DNA of 64,000 nt from positions 186,001 through 250,000 of the forward strand of contig NZ_CACRYJ010000068.1 in assembly GCF_902703175.1 (NCBI RefSeq). Reading direction: 5' to 3'. Every line of letters begins with the position of its first letter. The first letter of the stretch is position 1. Shown here one piece after another: positions 51,210 through 60,681 of the stretch. A program made the translations under genes and the position numbers. Below the pieces are notes generated by a model. It did no database searches, had not been told where the DNA came from, and was given only the letters and a program-made list of their open reading frames with translations. Source of the DNA: Occultella aeris (GTDB lineage: Bacteria; Actinomycetota; Actinomycetes; Actinomycetales; Beutenbergiaceae).

Positions 51210-51215
51210 TAGGAT
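51210..51215 (+). promoter_or_regulatory. Putative -10 element (TAGGAT) of the HNH endonuclease gene
   Basis: TAGGAT ends 7 nt before the ATG at 51223, supporting a leaderless transcript and that start over the ATG at 51214, which would lie inside the hexamer region. Confidence 0.5.
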
Positions 51216-51222
51216 GGAACAC

Positions 51223-53421
51223 ATGTTCGAGGTCGATAGTGAGGATGCCTCTCCGCAGGCTATGACGCGCCTACGGGGGTGCTGTGAGCACTGTGCCGAG
51301 GCAGTTGGTGGCGCGGTACGCGTGATCGATTACGACACGCTGGATGAGGCCGCGTTGGCGTCGTTGTCACCGTCGGAGTTGGCTGAGGTGGCCGCATTCG
51401 AGCGGGAGCTGGAGTATCAGGACTGGTTCTCGGAGTTCGTCGGTACGCCCGAGGATCTGATCGGTGAGGGTGATCTCGGCGGCGTGGTCGGACCCGAGGA
51501 GAGCCAGGGTGACGGGTCTGCCGCCCCGGGCGCTGGACCGGTCCGGGCTCCCAGCACGGGCAGTCCTGGGGTGTTCCCGGCCGAGGTGCCGGTGGATCTG
51601 GGTGGTGACGGTCTGCCGCGGGTGGATGCGCAGGCGTTGTCGTCTCGCCCGGTCGACGGGTTCTTGGTCGATGAGCTCACGCGCGCGGACCTGACCGGCC
51701 TCGACGACTACGAACTCGTCGACGCCCTGGGATGTTACCGGCGCCTGGAATCCGTGGCCGCGGCGGGGGTGCGGGAGGTCGCCGCGGAGCTTGCCTCGCG
51801 GGCGTCGATGGTGATGCCCCGGCCGCGGGCGGTCGGGCGGCGGGTGGTGTTCCGGGAGTCGTTGGCCGCGGACGAGATCGCGGCGAAGGTCGGGTGTTCG
51901 AAGCAGGAAGCGAACCGGTTGGTCCGGGTCGGGCAGTTCCTGGGCGGGATCGCCGCCCCCACCGGGCAGGCGCTCCTTCGGGGTGAGATCGATGCGGCTA
52001 AGGCCGATGTGATCGCGGTCGCGGTCTCGGTGTTGGAGGCCGAGGCCGCGTTCGAGGTCCAGGACGAGCTGTTGCCGAAGGCGGTGTTGTGGACCAGGCA
52101 CCGGGTCAGCCAGGAGGTCGCAAAACTGGTCGCTGCCGCTGACCCGGCGCAGTTCACCCAACGCGCCGCCCAGGCCAGCACCCGCCGGTATGTGGGCCGG
52201 GCCCGGATCGATGTCGACGGGATGGCCTCCCACACCGTGTACTGGCCCGCCGCGGACGCCCTCGGCCTGGATCTGCTGCTGGATAGTGCGGCGTCCTCGG
52301 CGAAGGCCGCCGGGGACCTCCGGACCCTGGAGCAGTTGCGTGCCGATGTCATGGCCGACATCGTCGCCCACGGGCTGAACACGGGCCAGGTCGGCGACCT
52401 GACCGGCTTCACCTTCCAACTCCAGACCGGCGCCTGCACCCACGACCACGACGGTCATGGCCACGGCGCCGCTGACGCGGGCGCGGATTCAGAAACCGGA
52501 ACTTCCACCGCCGGTCCGGCGGGCGGGTCCGAGGGAACGAGTGCGCCCAGGACCGCTTCGAGCGGCGAGTCGGAGGGGACAGCTGCGTCCACGACCGGTC
52601 CGGCGGGCGAGACCGAGGGAACGAGTGCGCCCAGCACTGCTTCGAGCGGCGAGTCGGAGGGGACAGCTGCGTCCACGACCGGCCCGGCGAACGAGGCCGA
52701 GGGAACGAGTGCGCCCGTCGCTCCCGCAGGTGCTGGGACTGGTGCCGGCTCGCAGGGTGCGTTCCTGGGGTCCTGGCACGGCGCCGATACCGGGACCGAC
52801 CCCCGGGTCTTCCCACCCGCCCGGGGGCAAGGGCTGCCCCGGGTCTGGCCCGTCGGAGTCCTCGGTGGACGCCGCGCCCAGATCCTCATCCGCGTCTCCC
52901 TGACGACCCTGATGGGCGGCGACGACCCCGGTGACGTCGAAGGACTCGGCCCCATCCCCGCCGACGTCGCCCGCGCGTTCGCCGCCGGCGGCACCTGGCG
53001 GCGCCTGGTCACCGACCCCATCTCCGACCGGGTCCTGGACTACGGCACCACCCGCTATGAACCCCCGCAGAACATGAGTGACCGGATCAAGGAGAACGAG
53101 CCGTACTGCACCGCGCCCGGCTGCTCGGCCACCGCCCGGATGACCGAACTCGACCACCGCGTCCCGTTCCCTCTCGGACCCACCAGCGACGACAATCTCG
53201 ACCCTAAGTGCCGACGCTGCCACGTCCTGAAGACCCACGGCGACTTCGAAGACGAGGTCGACGAACACGGCAACCGGTTCTGGCGCACCCCCACCGGCCA
53301 CGTCTACATGCGCACCCCCGACGGCACCATCACCGAACTCCCCAGAACCCGGCCCTCCAGCGCTGGCCACGGCCCCACCTACCGCACCGCACCCGACCCC
53401 GACGAACCACCACCCTTCTGA
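51223..53421 (+). CDS. DUF222/HNH endonuclease (13E12 repeat family)
   Basis: A 732-residue protein. A DUF222 region (residues ~135-400, SKQEANRLVRVGQFLGG; KAVLWTRHRVSQEVAKLV) is followed by a Gly/Thr/Ser-rich repeat region and an HNH nuclease near the C-terminus: TAPGCSATARMTELDHRVPF, then DNLDPKCRRCHVLKTH, supplying D-H, N, H and the CxxC zinc pairs. This is the multi-copy actinobacterial 13E12 family. Whether it is a homing nuclease or serves another role is unsettled. The 84-bp repeat in the linker is unusual. Confidence 0.9.
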   Translation: MFEVDSEDASPQAMTRLRGCCEHCAEAVGGAVRVIDYDTLDEAALASLSPSELAEVAAFERELEYQDWFSEFVGTPEDLIGEGDLGGVVGPEESQGDGSAAPGAGPVRAPSTGSPGVFPAEVPVDLGGDGLPRVDAQALSSRPVDGFLVDELTRADLTGLDDYELVDALGCYRRLESVAAAGVREVAAELASRASMVMPRPRAVGRRVVFRESLAADEIAAKVGCSKQEANRLVRVGQFLGGIAAPTGQALLRGEIDAAKADVIAVAVSVLEAEAAFEVQDELLPKAVLWTRHRVSQEVAKLVAAADPAQFTQRAAQASTRRYVGRARIDVDGMASHTVYWPAADALGLDLLLDSAASSAKAAGDLRTLEQLRADVMADIVAHGLNTGQVGDLTGFTFQLQTGACTHDHDGHGHGAADAGADSETGTSTAGPAGGSEGTSAPRTASSGESEGTAASTTGPAGETEGTSAPSTASSGESEGTAASTTGPANEAEGTSAPVAPAGAGTGAGSQGAFLGSWHGADTGTDPRVFPPARGQGLPRVWPVGVLGGRRAQILIRVSLTTLMGGDDPGDVEGLGPIPADVARAFAAGGTWRRLVTDPISDRVLDYGTTRYEPPQNMSDRIKENEPYCTAPGCSATARMTELDHRVPFPLGPTSDDNLDPKCRRCHVLKTHGDFEDEVDEHGNRFWRTPTGHVYMRTPDGTITELPRTRPSSAGHGPTYRTAPDPDEPPPF
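52511..52716 (+). repeat. 84-bp tandem repeat inside the HNH gene
   Basis: Two full copies (52511-52594 and 52595-52678) and a 38-bp partial copy (52679-52716) with a few substitutions. Each encodes a 28-residue unit with SGESEGTAASTTGP. Being a multiple of 3 it preserves the frame. The repeat lies in the linker between the DUF222 and HNH regions. Confidence 0.9.
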
Positions 53422-53460
53422 GCCATGGACTCACTGACAGAAGGCTGGAGGTCCCGGCCC

Positions 53461-54081
53461 TCAGGCGGCGCGACCCAGGCGGGCGAGCAGGCGGGTCTGG
53501 CGATCGGCGCCGTCGGGCGGGTCGACGGCCTGCCCACAGATGCCGTCCATGTAGAGGGTCGGGCCGAAACTGTCCGCGCCGGCTTCGATCATGTCGAGTT
53601 CGTACTCGGTGAGTGCCTCGTCGCCCCCGGTGGCCCGCGCGATGTCCCAGCGGTGCACCACCATGTCCCAGACGTAGAACCGCTCGAACGTCGCACCGAT
53701 GGTGGTCGGACCGAAGAAGCCGTCGAACCCCTGTGCGGAGATCGCGGGGTCGGCGAGCAGTGCCGAGACTCGCGCGGAGTGCACGCGCCAGGCGGCCGCG
53801 GGATCCGCATCGACGTCCGGCGCCGGGCCGAGGTGCAGTTCCTGTCCAGTGAGGAACTCGCGCTGCGTCTCGATCAGGTGGCGGACCACGTCCCTGGCCG
53901 ACCAACCCTCGCACGGCGAGCTGGCGGACCAGCCGTCGCTCGGGACCGAGCCGAGGAGCGCGAGCAACGGCTCGCCGACCCGACGGTGGGCCGCCGCGAT
54001 GCCAGGCGCGCTGGCGGCGCCGGTCGCGGCCGTCGTACTGGTCGTATCGGTGGTGCTGTCGGTCGTATTGGTCGTACTCAT
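53461..54081 (-). CDS. TIGR03086 family (maleylpyruvate isomerase N-terminal-like) protein
   Basis: A 206-residue protein of the DinB/maleylpyruvate-isomerase fold. After a Thr-rich tail, PCEGWSARDVVRHLIETQREF carries the first conserved His and VWDMVVHRWDIARATGG the others expected to bind a divalent metal. Characterised relatives use mycothiol as cofactor; the substrate here is unknown. A GGAG site precedes the ATG. Confidence 0.85.
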   Translation of the reverse strand: MSTTNTTDSTTDTTSTTAATGAASAPGIAAAHRRVGEPLLALLGSVPSDGWSASSPCEGWSARDVVRHLIETQREFLTGQELHLGPAPDVDADPAAAWRVHSARVSALLADPAISAQGFDGFFGPTTIGATFERFYVWDMVVHRWDIARATGGDEALTEYELDMIEAGADSFGPTLYMDGICGQAVDPPDGADRQTRLLARLGRAA

Positions 54082-54179
54082 CGGGACACTCCGAACTGGT
54101 TGGCGACCTGCGCAGCTACGGCCGCGCTGGTGAACTCTGATGCCGACGACGCTAGGGCCATGAGGCAGGCTGGGTCTTG

Positions 54180-55037
54180 ATGAAATCCGACAGCGGCAGC
54201 TTGCGACCCATCGACGCGATCGAGCGGGCGCATCTGAAGGAGCCCGGGGACGCCTCCCACACCATGTTCCGGTACGAGCCGGAGCCGGACCTGCGCGGCC
54301 TCGTGGAGCGGTTCTGGATCCCGGTGTGGTCAGTGCCGCCCGGGCACGAGGCGCCCCAGCGCGTGCTCCAGTACCCGCACTGCCTGTTCGTCATCACGAA
54401 CACCTACGCCCGGTTCTATGGCGTGGTCTCGGGGCTGTCGACAACCACACTCACGGGGAACGGATGGGCCGTCGGCGTCATGTGCGCACCGTCGGCCGGC
54501 CACCTGCTCACGGGTCGGTCGATCTCGGAGTACACGGACGCCTACGTCCCCATCGCCGACGTGCTCGGAGCCACGGGAGAGCCGCTCGTCGAACGGGTCC
54601 GGGCGGCGATGGCGTCCGAACCGGCTGCGCCCACGGCTCACGGCGAGGCCATGGCGGCCTACACCGACGTGCTGCGTGGCTACCTGCCGGTGGACGAGGA
54701 CGGCCTGCTGATCAACGCCGTCGTCGCGTTCGTCGAGCGGAACCCGGACGTGCTTCGGGTGGCTCAGGTCTGCGCGGAGTTCGACCTGACCGAGCGCTCC
54801 CTGCAGCGGCTGGTGCGGCGCCGGGTCGGGCTGAGTCCGAAGTGGCTGATCCAGCGGCGCCGGCTGCAGGAGGCGGCGCAGCGGCTACGCGAGCAGCCGA
54901 GCAGCCTCGCCGAGGTCGCAGCCGTGCTCGGGTACGCGGACCAGGCCCACTTCAGCCGCGACTTCACCCGGGTCACGGCCGTGACGCCGGGGGAGTTCGC
55001 GAAGACGTGGGCAGGCGGTGCCACCCCTGCCTCATGA
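54180..55037 (+). CDS. AraC family transcriptional regulator with DUF6597-like N-terminal domain
   Basis: A 285-residue regulator. The N-terminal half (MFRYEPEPDLRGLVERFWIP) resembles the DUF6597 sensor region; the C-terminal half has the double-HTH AraC domain (LTERSLQRLVRRRVGLSPKW and AAVLGYADQAHFSRDFTRVT). The target is unknown. The neighbouring TIGR03086 gene is divergent, so it is a plausible target. A tiny 6-codon frame (54160-54180) ends on the ATG. Confidence 0.87.
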   Translation: MKSDSGSLRPIDAIERAHLKEPGDASHTMFRYEPEPDLRGLVERFWIPVWSVPPGHEAPQRVLQYPHCLFVITNTYARFYGVVSGLSTTTLTGNGWAVGVMCAPSAGHLLTGRSISEYTDAYVPIADVLGATGEPLVERVRAAMASEPAAPTAHGEAMAAYTDVLRGYLPVDEDGLLINAVVAFVERNPDVLRVAQVCAEFDLTERSLQRLVRRRVGLSPKWLIQRRRLQEAAQRLREQPSSLAEVAAVLGYADQAHFSRDFTRVTAVTPGEFAKTWAGGATPAS

Positions 55038-55099
55038 GCAAGGGCCCGACGGCGGCCAGTCCCGTCTCGTAGGCAACCCCCCGACGGCGGCCCGGCACC

Positions 55100-56110
55100 T
55101 CAGGCGTAGAAGGCCGGCTTCTCGATCAGCTCGACGGCGAACTCCTGCGACCCGTCCGCACGCAGAGACCGCACGCCCGCGTCGCAGACCACGGCCGCGG
55201 CGTACCCGTCCCAGCTCGACGGCCCGACGATCTCGCCGGCCTGCACGGAGTTGATCCACTCCTGCAGCTCGGTGTTGAACGCCGCCTCGAACCGCTCGTT
55301 GTAGTCCGCGGCGATCCGGTTGCTGCGCCCGGCCGTGCCGGTGCGCACGATCGCGTTCTGGTCGCCGAGCGCGACCGCACCGCGCTCGGCCACGACCTCG
55401 CAACCGATGTCGTAGCCGTAGGTGTTGTTGACGAAGATCTCGACGTCGATGAGCACATCGGAGGTGGTCCGTAACACCAGCACCAGCGGGTCGGACAGGT
55501 GCGGGAAGCGATTCGTGGTCCGCTTCGGCTTGTCGACTCGTGCGGACACGATCTCCTCGCCGAGCAGGAACCGCATCACGTCGATCTCGTGGATGGCGGT
55601 GTCCGTGATGGACATCCCCTCGAGATAGTTCTCGGGCGAGCTCGGGTTCCGGTGCCGGTTGTGCACCATCAGCGCCTCGCCGACGTCGCCGCTGTCCAGG
55701 ACGGCCTTGAGCTCCCGGTATCCGGCGTCGTACCGGCGCATGAACCCCACCTGCACGAGGCGCCGGCCGCCACGCTGCTCGGCTGCCATGATGCGTAGGC
55801 ACTCCGCGGCGGTGGGCGCCAGCGGCTTCTCGCAGAACACCGGCTTGCCGGCCTCGATCGCGCGGACCACGGAGCCCTCGTGTGCGGGACCGAAGCTGGT
55901 GACGATGACCGCGTCCACGTCCTCGGCTTCGATCAGCGCCGCGTCGTCGGCGTACACCGTCGCACCGATCGGATCCGCCACCCGTTGCGCGTGGGCCGGA
56001 TCGATGTCGGTGACCGCGACCACCCGCCCGCGGGCCAGCTTGTCGGTGATCCGGGCGATGTGGGAGCGGCCGATGCCGCCGGGTCCGATGATGCCGATAC
56101 GAACGCTCAT
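55100..56110 (-). CDS. iolG: Inositol 2-dehydrogenase IolG (Gfo/Idh/MocA family)
   Basis: A 336-residue oxidoreductase. The N-terminal Rossmann fold begins IGIIGPGGIGRSHIARI; EKPLAPT holds the conserved Lys; MSITDTAIHEIDVMRFLLGEE holds the Asp/His of the active site. It oxidises myo-inositol to scyllo-inosose with NAD+. It is the last gene of the inositol operon, 49 bp after iolE. Confidence 0.9.
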   Translation of the reverse strand: MSVRIGIIGPGGIGRSHIARITDKLARGRVVAVTDIDPAHAQRVADPIGATVYADDAALIEAEDVDAVIVTSFGPAHEGSVVRAIEAGKPVFCEKPLAPTAAECLRIMAAEQRGGRRLVQVGFMRRYDAGYRELKAVLDSGDVGEALMVHNRHRNPSSPENYLEGMSITDTAIHEIDVMRFLLGEEIVSARVDKPKRTTNRFPHLSDPLVLVLRTTSDVLIDVEIFVNNTYGYDIGCEVVAERGAVALGDQNAIVRTGTAGRSNRIAADYNERFEAAFNTELQEWINSVQAGEIVGPSSWDGYAAAVVCDAGVRSLRADGSQEFAVELIEKPAFYA

Positions 56111-56159
56111 GTGATGGTCCTCGTGGTCGCGTGCTGTGGTGCGTGACGTTCAGATGGGT

Positions 56160-57095
56160 TCAGAGCAGGCCGAGCCCGCACTCGGCCAGGTACTCGCGGG
56201 TCTTGATGGCGTTCGGCAGCGGCATGGCCGGATCGGCGGGGTACAGGTCCTGTTCGAGGATCACGTACAGGTCCTTGTCCAGGTCTGCCAGCGCGTCGAT
56301 CAGCTGCGGCATGTCCGGCTCACCGGCCGGCGGCCGCACCGACGCACCTCGCGCCACCGCCTCGCCGAACGGCCAGTCCAGCTCGTGGGCCTGCCGCACG
56401 AGCTCCGGGTCGAAGGCCTTGATGTGCACGTACGCGATCCGCTCCGGGTAGGTCCGGATCATCTCGATCGGATCACCCTCGCCGTAGACGATGTGGCCGG
56501 TGTCCAGGCAGAAGTTCACATACTCCGGGTCCGTCGCCGCGAACACCCGCTCGATGTCCTTGGGCGTCTCGATGTGGGAGTCGCCGTGCGGGTGCAGCAC
56601 CATCTTCAGCCCGTAGTCGGACTTGAGGAGCTTGCCGAGCCGGTTCGCGTTCCGCACGTACAGGTCCCACGCCGCCGGGGTGAGCTCCCGATCGTCGATG
56701 AACTCCCAGGTCTTGTCGTCCCGGAACAGCGGCGGCAGGTGCACGATGTACTCCGCGCCGACCTCCGCGTGCGTGGCCGCGATCGCCCGGAACGTTCGTT
56801 CCGTCTCCGCCCAGGCCTCCTCCTTGTGCAGGATGCCCCAGCCGGTGCCGGCGACGACCCGGAACCCGCGGGCGTCCATCTCCTCCTGCAGCCGCCCGGG
56901 GTCGGTGGGGAAGTAGCCGAACGGGCCGGTCTCCATCACCGAGAACTGCGCCTGCGCCATCTCGTCCAGGGCCGTGGCCCACGGGATCTGCTGCTCGTCC
57001 TCCGGGAACCACACGCCCCACTGGTCGGGGCACACGCCGACGGTGAGCTTGTTGTAGCGCGGGTCGGGGTTGTTGGCCTTGCTCGGCTGGGTCAT
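56160..57095 (-). CDS. iolE: Inosose dehydratase IolE-like TIM-barrel protein
   Basis: A 311-residue AP-endonuclease-2-type barrel. VGVCPDQWGVWFPEDEQQIPW is the N-terminal signature of 2-keto-myo-inositol dehydratase-like proteins; metal-binding positions are visible in VLHPHGDSHIE, FCLDTGHIVYG and YVHIKAFD. It dehydrates scyllo-inosose in inositol catabolism. Start MTQPSKANNPD was chosen from AAGG 8 nt upstream. It lies 104 bp after the mmsA stop. Confidence 0.88.
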   Translation of the reverse strand: MTQPSKANNPDPRYNKLTVGVCPDQWGVWFPEDEQQIPWATALDEMAQAQFSVMETGPFGYFPTDPGRLQEEMDARGFRVVAGTGWGILHKEEAWAETERTFRAIAATHAEVGAEYIVHLPPLFRDDKTWEFIDDRELTPAAWDLYVRNANRLGKLLKSDYGLKMVLHPHGDSHIETPKDIERVFAATDPEYVNFCLDTGHIVYGEGDPIEMIRTYPERIAYVHIKAFDPELVRQAHELDWPFGEAVARGASVRPPAGEPDMPQLIDALADLDKDLYVILEQDLYPADPAMPLPNAIKTREYLAECGLGLL

Positions 57096-57199
57096 GGGTC
57101 GGGCCTTCTGTGATGGACGACGGCGGAGGTCAGGTCGGGTGCGGCGGCTGCGGTCCGCAGCCGGGCCGGGTCGTGAGCCGGCCGTTGGTTCGGTCGGGG

Positions 57200-58696
57200 T
57201 CAGTCGGTGGTGCTCGGGAAACTCATGCTGGCCTCCACCTGGCTGTCCCGGTGCGGCCAGCGGGTGGTGATGACCTTGTTGCGGGTGTAGAACCGCACGG
57301 CCTCCGGGCCGTGGGCGTGGTGGTCGCCGAACAGGGAATCCTTCCACCCACCGAACGAGTAGTAGGCAACCGGGGTCGGGATCGGCACGTTCACGCCGAC
57401 CATGCCGGCCTCCACGCCGTGGCTGTAGCGACGCGCGGCTTCACCGGAGTTCGTGAAGATCGCCGAGCCGTTGCCGAAGGGGGAGGAGTTCACCAGTTCG
57501 AGCGCCTCGTCGAGGTCGGCCACCCGGAGCACGGTCAGCAGCGGGCCGAAGATCTCGTCGCGGTAGGCGGACATCTCGGGGGTGACGTTGTCCAGCAGGG
57601 TGGGCCCCACGAAGTAGCCGTTCTCGTGGCCGCGCACGGTGAGGTCACGGCCGTCCACCACAACGCCGGCACCGGCCTCGATCGCGTCGGTGGCGCTGCG
57701 GATCACGCGTTCGCGCGCCTGCGCGGTGATGACCGGTCCCATGTCCGTGGCGGGATCGGAGCCGGGGCCGACGGTGATCTTCTCGGCCTCGGCCTTCAGC
57801 GCAGCGACGAGCGGTTCCGCGGCACCACCGACGGCCACGGCCACCGGCACGGCCATGCACCGCTGGCCGGCGGACCCGAACGCACCCGAGGAGATCTGCG
57901 CCGCCGCGAACTCGAAGTCCGCGTCCGGCATCACCACGGCATGGTTGTTCGCACCGCCGAGGGCTTGCACCCGCTTGCCGTTCGCGATCCCGACCTGCTG
58001 CACGTACCGGGCGATCGGGGTGGAGCCCACGAACGAGACGGCTCCGACACCAGGGTGCGCCAGTAGCGCGTCGACCGTGTCCTTGCCGCCGTGCACCACC
58101 TGGAACACGCCGTCGGGCAGCCCGGCCTCGGCGTACAGGCGCGCGACGAAGTTCGCGGCGGAGGGGTCCCGCTCGGAGGGCTTGAGGATGAACGCATTAC
58201 CGCATCCGATCGCGACCGGGTGCATCCACATCGGGACCATCACCGGGAAGTTGAACGGGGTGATCCCGGCCACCACCCCGACCGGCTGCCGCAGGCTGTG
58301 CACGTCGACGCCAGTGGAGGCGTCGGCGCTGAACTCACCCTTGTTCGCCTGGTTGATCCCACACGCGAAGTCCAGCGTCTCGCGGCCACGGCCGATCTCG
58401 CCGATGGCGTCGTCCACCGTCTTGCCGTGTTCGGCCGAGATGACCCGGGCGAGTTCATCGGTGTTGGCGACCACCAGCTCGCGCATCCGGAACAGGATCT
58501 CGGTGCGCCGGGCCAGCGAGGTCGCCGCCCATGCCCGCTGGGCGGTGCGCGCCGCGGCGACGGCGGCGTCGACCACGCCCTGATCGGCCGTGGCCAGTTC
58601 GGCGATGACCGCACCGGTGGCCGGGTCATGGACGGGCGTGAACGGGCCCGCTCCGTCGACCTCGGTGCCGTCGATCCAGTGCTTGATGGTCCTCAT
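57200..58696 (-). CDS. mmsA: Methylmalonate-semialdehyde dehydrogenase (MmsA/IolA)
   Basis: A 498-residue ALDH that acylates CoA. The nucleophile is Cys280 in GSAGQRCMAV; TPFNFPVMVPMWMHPVAIGCGN is diagnostic for the MmsA branch, as are Gly/Asn-rich PFGNGSAIFTN. It converts malonate semialdehyde to acetyl-CoA in the last inositol step. GAGGAGGAAG precedes the ATG; it lies 29 bp after iolD. Confidence 0.93.
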   Translation of the reverse strand: MRTIKHWIDGTEVDGAGPFTPVHDPATGAVIAELATADQGVVDAAVAAARTAQRAWAATSLARRTEILFRMRELVVANTDELARVISAEHGKTVDDAIGEIGRGRETLDFACGINQANKGEFSADASTGVDVHSLRQPVGVVAGITPFNFPVMVPMWMHPVAIGCGNAFILKPSERDPSAANFVARLYAEAGLPDGVFQVVHGGKDTVDALLAHPGVGAVSFVGSTPIARYVQQVGIANGKRVQALGGANNHAVVMPDADFEFAAAQISSGAFGSAGQRCMAVPVAVAVGGAAEPLVAALKAEAEKITVGPGSDPATDMGPVITAQARERVIRSATDAIEAGAGVVVDGRDLTVRGHENGYFVGPTLLDNVTPEMSAYRDEIFGPLLTVLRVADLDEALELVNSSPFGNGSAIFTNSGEAARRYSHGVEAGMVGVNVPIPTPVAYYSFGGWKDSLFGDHHAHGPEAVRFYTRNKVITTRWPHRDSQVEASMSFPSTTD

Positions 58697-58725
58697 CTGG
58701 GGACTTCCTCCTCGGTACGGTTCGC

Positions 58726-60681
58726 TCACAGGTAGTGGCGCTGGTTCTTCTTCGCCTCGAGGTAGGCCTCATGGGCGATGCGGGTGCTGGCCAGCCGGGA
58801 CTCGGCGGCCACGGGGACATCCCACCAGGCCGACGACGGCGGGTTCGGGCCCTGCAGGTCGGTCTCGATGTGGATCACGGTGGCCCGCGGCGCGGCTGCG
58901 GCCGTGGCGTAGGCGTCCCGGAACTCCTCGATCGTCGCGGTCTCGATCACGTCGAGGCCGAAGCTGCGGGCGTTCGCGACCAGGTCCAGCGGCACGGGCG
59001 GGCCGTCCAGCAGGTCGGTGTCGTCCGTACGCATCCGGTACCGGGTGCCGAACCGCTGCGAACCCACCGACTCCGACAATGCCCCGATCGAGGCGTACCC
59101 ATGGTTCTGCAGGAGCACCACGATCACCTTGAGGTTCTCGGCGACGATCGTCGCGAGCTCGGCCGGCATCATCTGGTAGGTCCCGTCGCCCACGATCGCG
59201 ACGACCTCACGCTCGGGCGCGGCCAGCTTGGCGCCCATCGCGGCCGGGATCTCGTAGCCCATGCACGAGTAGCCGTACTCCAGGTGGTACTGGTGCGGGC
59301 TCCTGGCCCGCCAGAGGGCCTGCAGGTCACCGGGCATCGACCCGGCCGCGTTGATCAGGATGTCCTCGTCGCCCATGAGTTCGTTCAGGGCGCCGAACAC
59401 CTCGGTCTGGGCAGGCAGCGGGCCGTGGCCGCGGTGGTAGCACTCGTCCGTGACGGCGGCCCACTCGGCGGCGAGCCGGGTGGACCGGGTCTCATAGGCG
59501 GGATCCACGCGGTGCCCGGCGAGGGCCTCGGTGAGCGCGCGCAAGCCTTCCCGGGCATCGGCCACGACCATGTCCGCGGCGTGCTTTGCCGCGTCGAACG
59601 CGAGCACGTTGACGTTCACGAAGGCGACGTCGCGGTCAGCGAACACGGTGTGACTGGCGGTGGTGAAGTCCGTGTACCGGGTGCCCACCCCGATCACCAG
59701 GTCCGCCTCGGCGGCGAGGGCGTTCGCAGCCGCGGTGCCGGTGGCCCCGACCCCGCCGACGGCACTCGGGTGGTCGAACGCGATCGCGCCCTTGCCGGCC
59801 TGCGTGTCCGCGACCGGGATCCCGGTCGCGTCGGCGAAGGCGGCCAGTTCGGCGCTCGCCTCGGAATAGATGACGCCGCCGCCGGCCACGAGGAGCGGGC
59901 GCTTCGCCGCGCGGATGGCAGCGGTGGCGCGAGCCAGCGCCGCGGTCTCGGGGACGGGCCGGGCCACGTGCCAGACCCGCCTGCGGAAGAACTCGACCGG
60001 CCAGTCGTGGCCCTCGGCCTGCACGTCCTGCGGCAGGCACAACGTCACCGCGCCGGTCTCCGCCGGGTCGGTGAGCACCCGCATCGCGGCCAGCGCGCTC
60101 GGGATCAGCTGCTCCGGCCGGTTGATCCGGTCCCAGAACCGCGACACCGGCTTGAACGCGTCGTTCACCGAGACGTCGAGGCTGCGCGGGTCCTCCAGCT
60201 GCTGCAGCACCGGGTCCGGGAACCGGGTCGCGAAGATGTCCGAGGGCAGCAACAGCACCGGGATCCGGTCGATCGTCGCCAGTGCAGCACCCGTCACCAT
60301 GTTCGTCGAGCCCGGCCCGATCGAAGCCGTGCACGCCATCGTCTGCAGGCGGTTCTTCGTCCGCGCGAAGGCGACGGCGGCATGCACCATGGCCTGTTCG
60401 TTGCGGGCGTGGAAGTACTTCAGCCGGTCCTCACCGGGCGCGGGGTCGACCTCGTTCTGAACGAGCGCCTGGCCGATCCCGGCCACGTTCCCGTGCCCGA
60501 AGATCCCGAAGACGCCCGCGAACAGGGCCTGCTCGACGCCGTCACGCTCGGTGTACTGAGCCGCGAGGAACCGGACCAGCGCCTGGCCGACGGTCAGTCG
60601 CTCGGTCGAGGACCCGGGTGGCTGGCCGCCAGGCTGCCGGTCGGTTCGGTCGCTCGGTCGCTCGTCCGGTGCAGCACTCAT
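58726..60681 (-). CDS. iolD: 3D-(3,5/4)-trihydroxycyclohexane-1,2-dione hydrolase IolD
   Basis: A 651-residue ThDP-dependent enzyme that opens the inositol-derived ring. The ThDP-activating Glu lies in KYFHARNEQAMVHAA; the diphosphate-binding motif is VGDGTYQMMPAELATIVAEN followed by LLQNHGYASIG. MSAAPDERPS is the start, overlapping the iolB stop in ATGA. Confidence 0.93.
   Translation of the reverse strand: MSAAPDERPSDRTDRQPGGQPPGSSTERLTVGQALVRFLAAQYTERDGVEQALFAGVFGIFGHGNVAGIGQALVQNEVDPAPGEDRLKYFHARNEQAMVHAAVAFARTKNRLQTMACTASIGPGSTNMVTGAALATIDRIPVLLLPSDIFATRFPDPVLQQLEDPRSLDVSVNDAFKPVSRFWDRINRPEQLIPSALAAMRVLTDPAETGAVTLCLPQDVQAEGHDWPVEFFRRRVWHVARPVPETAALARATAAIRAAKRPLLVAGGGVIYSEASAELAAFADATGIPVADTQAGKGAIAFDHPSAVGGVGATGTAAANALAAEADLVIGVGTRYTDFTTASHTVFADRDVAFVNVNVLAFDAAKHAADMVVADAREGLRALTEALAGHRVDPAYETRSTRLAAEWAAVTDECYHRGHGPLPAQTEVFGALNELMGDEDILINAAGSMPGDLQALWRARSPHQYHLEYGYSCMGYEIPAAMGAKLAAPEREVVAIVGDGTYQMMPAELATIVAENLKVIVVLLQNHGYASIGALSESVGSQRFGTRYRMRTDDTDLLDGPPVPLDLVANARSFGLDVIETATIEEFRDAYATAAAAPRATVIHIETDLQGPNPPSSAWWDVPVAAESRLASTRIAHEAYLEAKKNQRHYL

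Noticed and set aside
52511-52716. Possible CRISPR-like repeat array
   Set aside because: The 84-bp units are contiguous without spacers, in frame inside a protein gene, with no cas genes nearby.
54160-54180. Six-codon leader frame ending on the AraC start codon
   Set aside because: It could arise by chance, has no ribosome-binding site and no attenuator structure was seen.
55046-55091. CCCGACGGCGGCC present twice after the AraC gene
   Set aside because: It is a direct, not inverted, repeat of 13 bp in a convergent gap with no mobile-element features.
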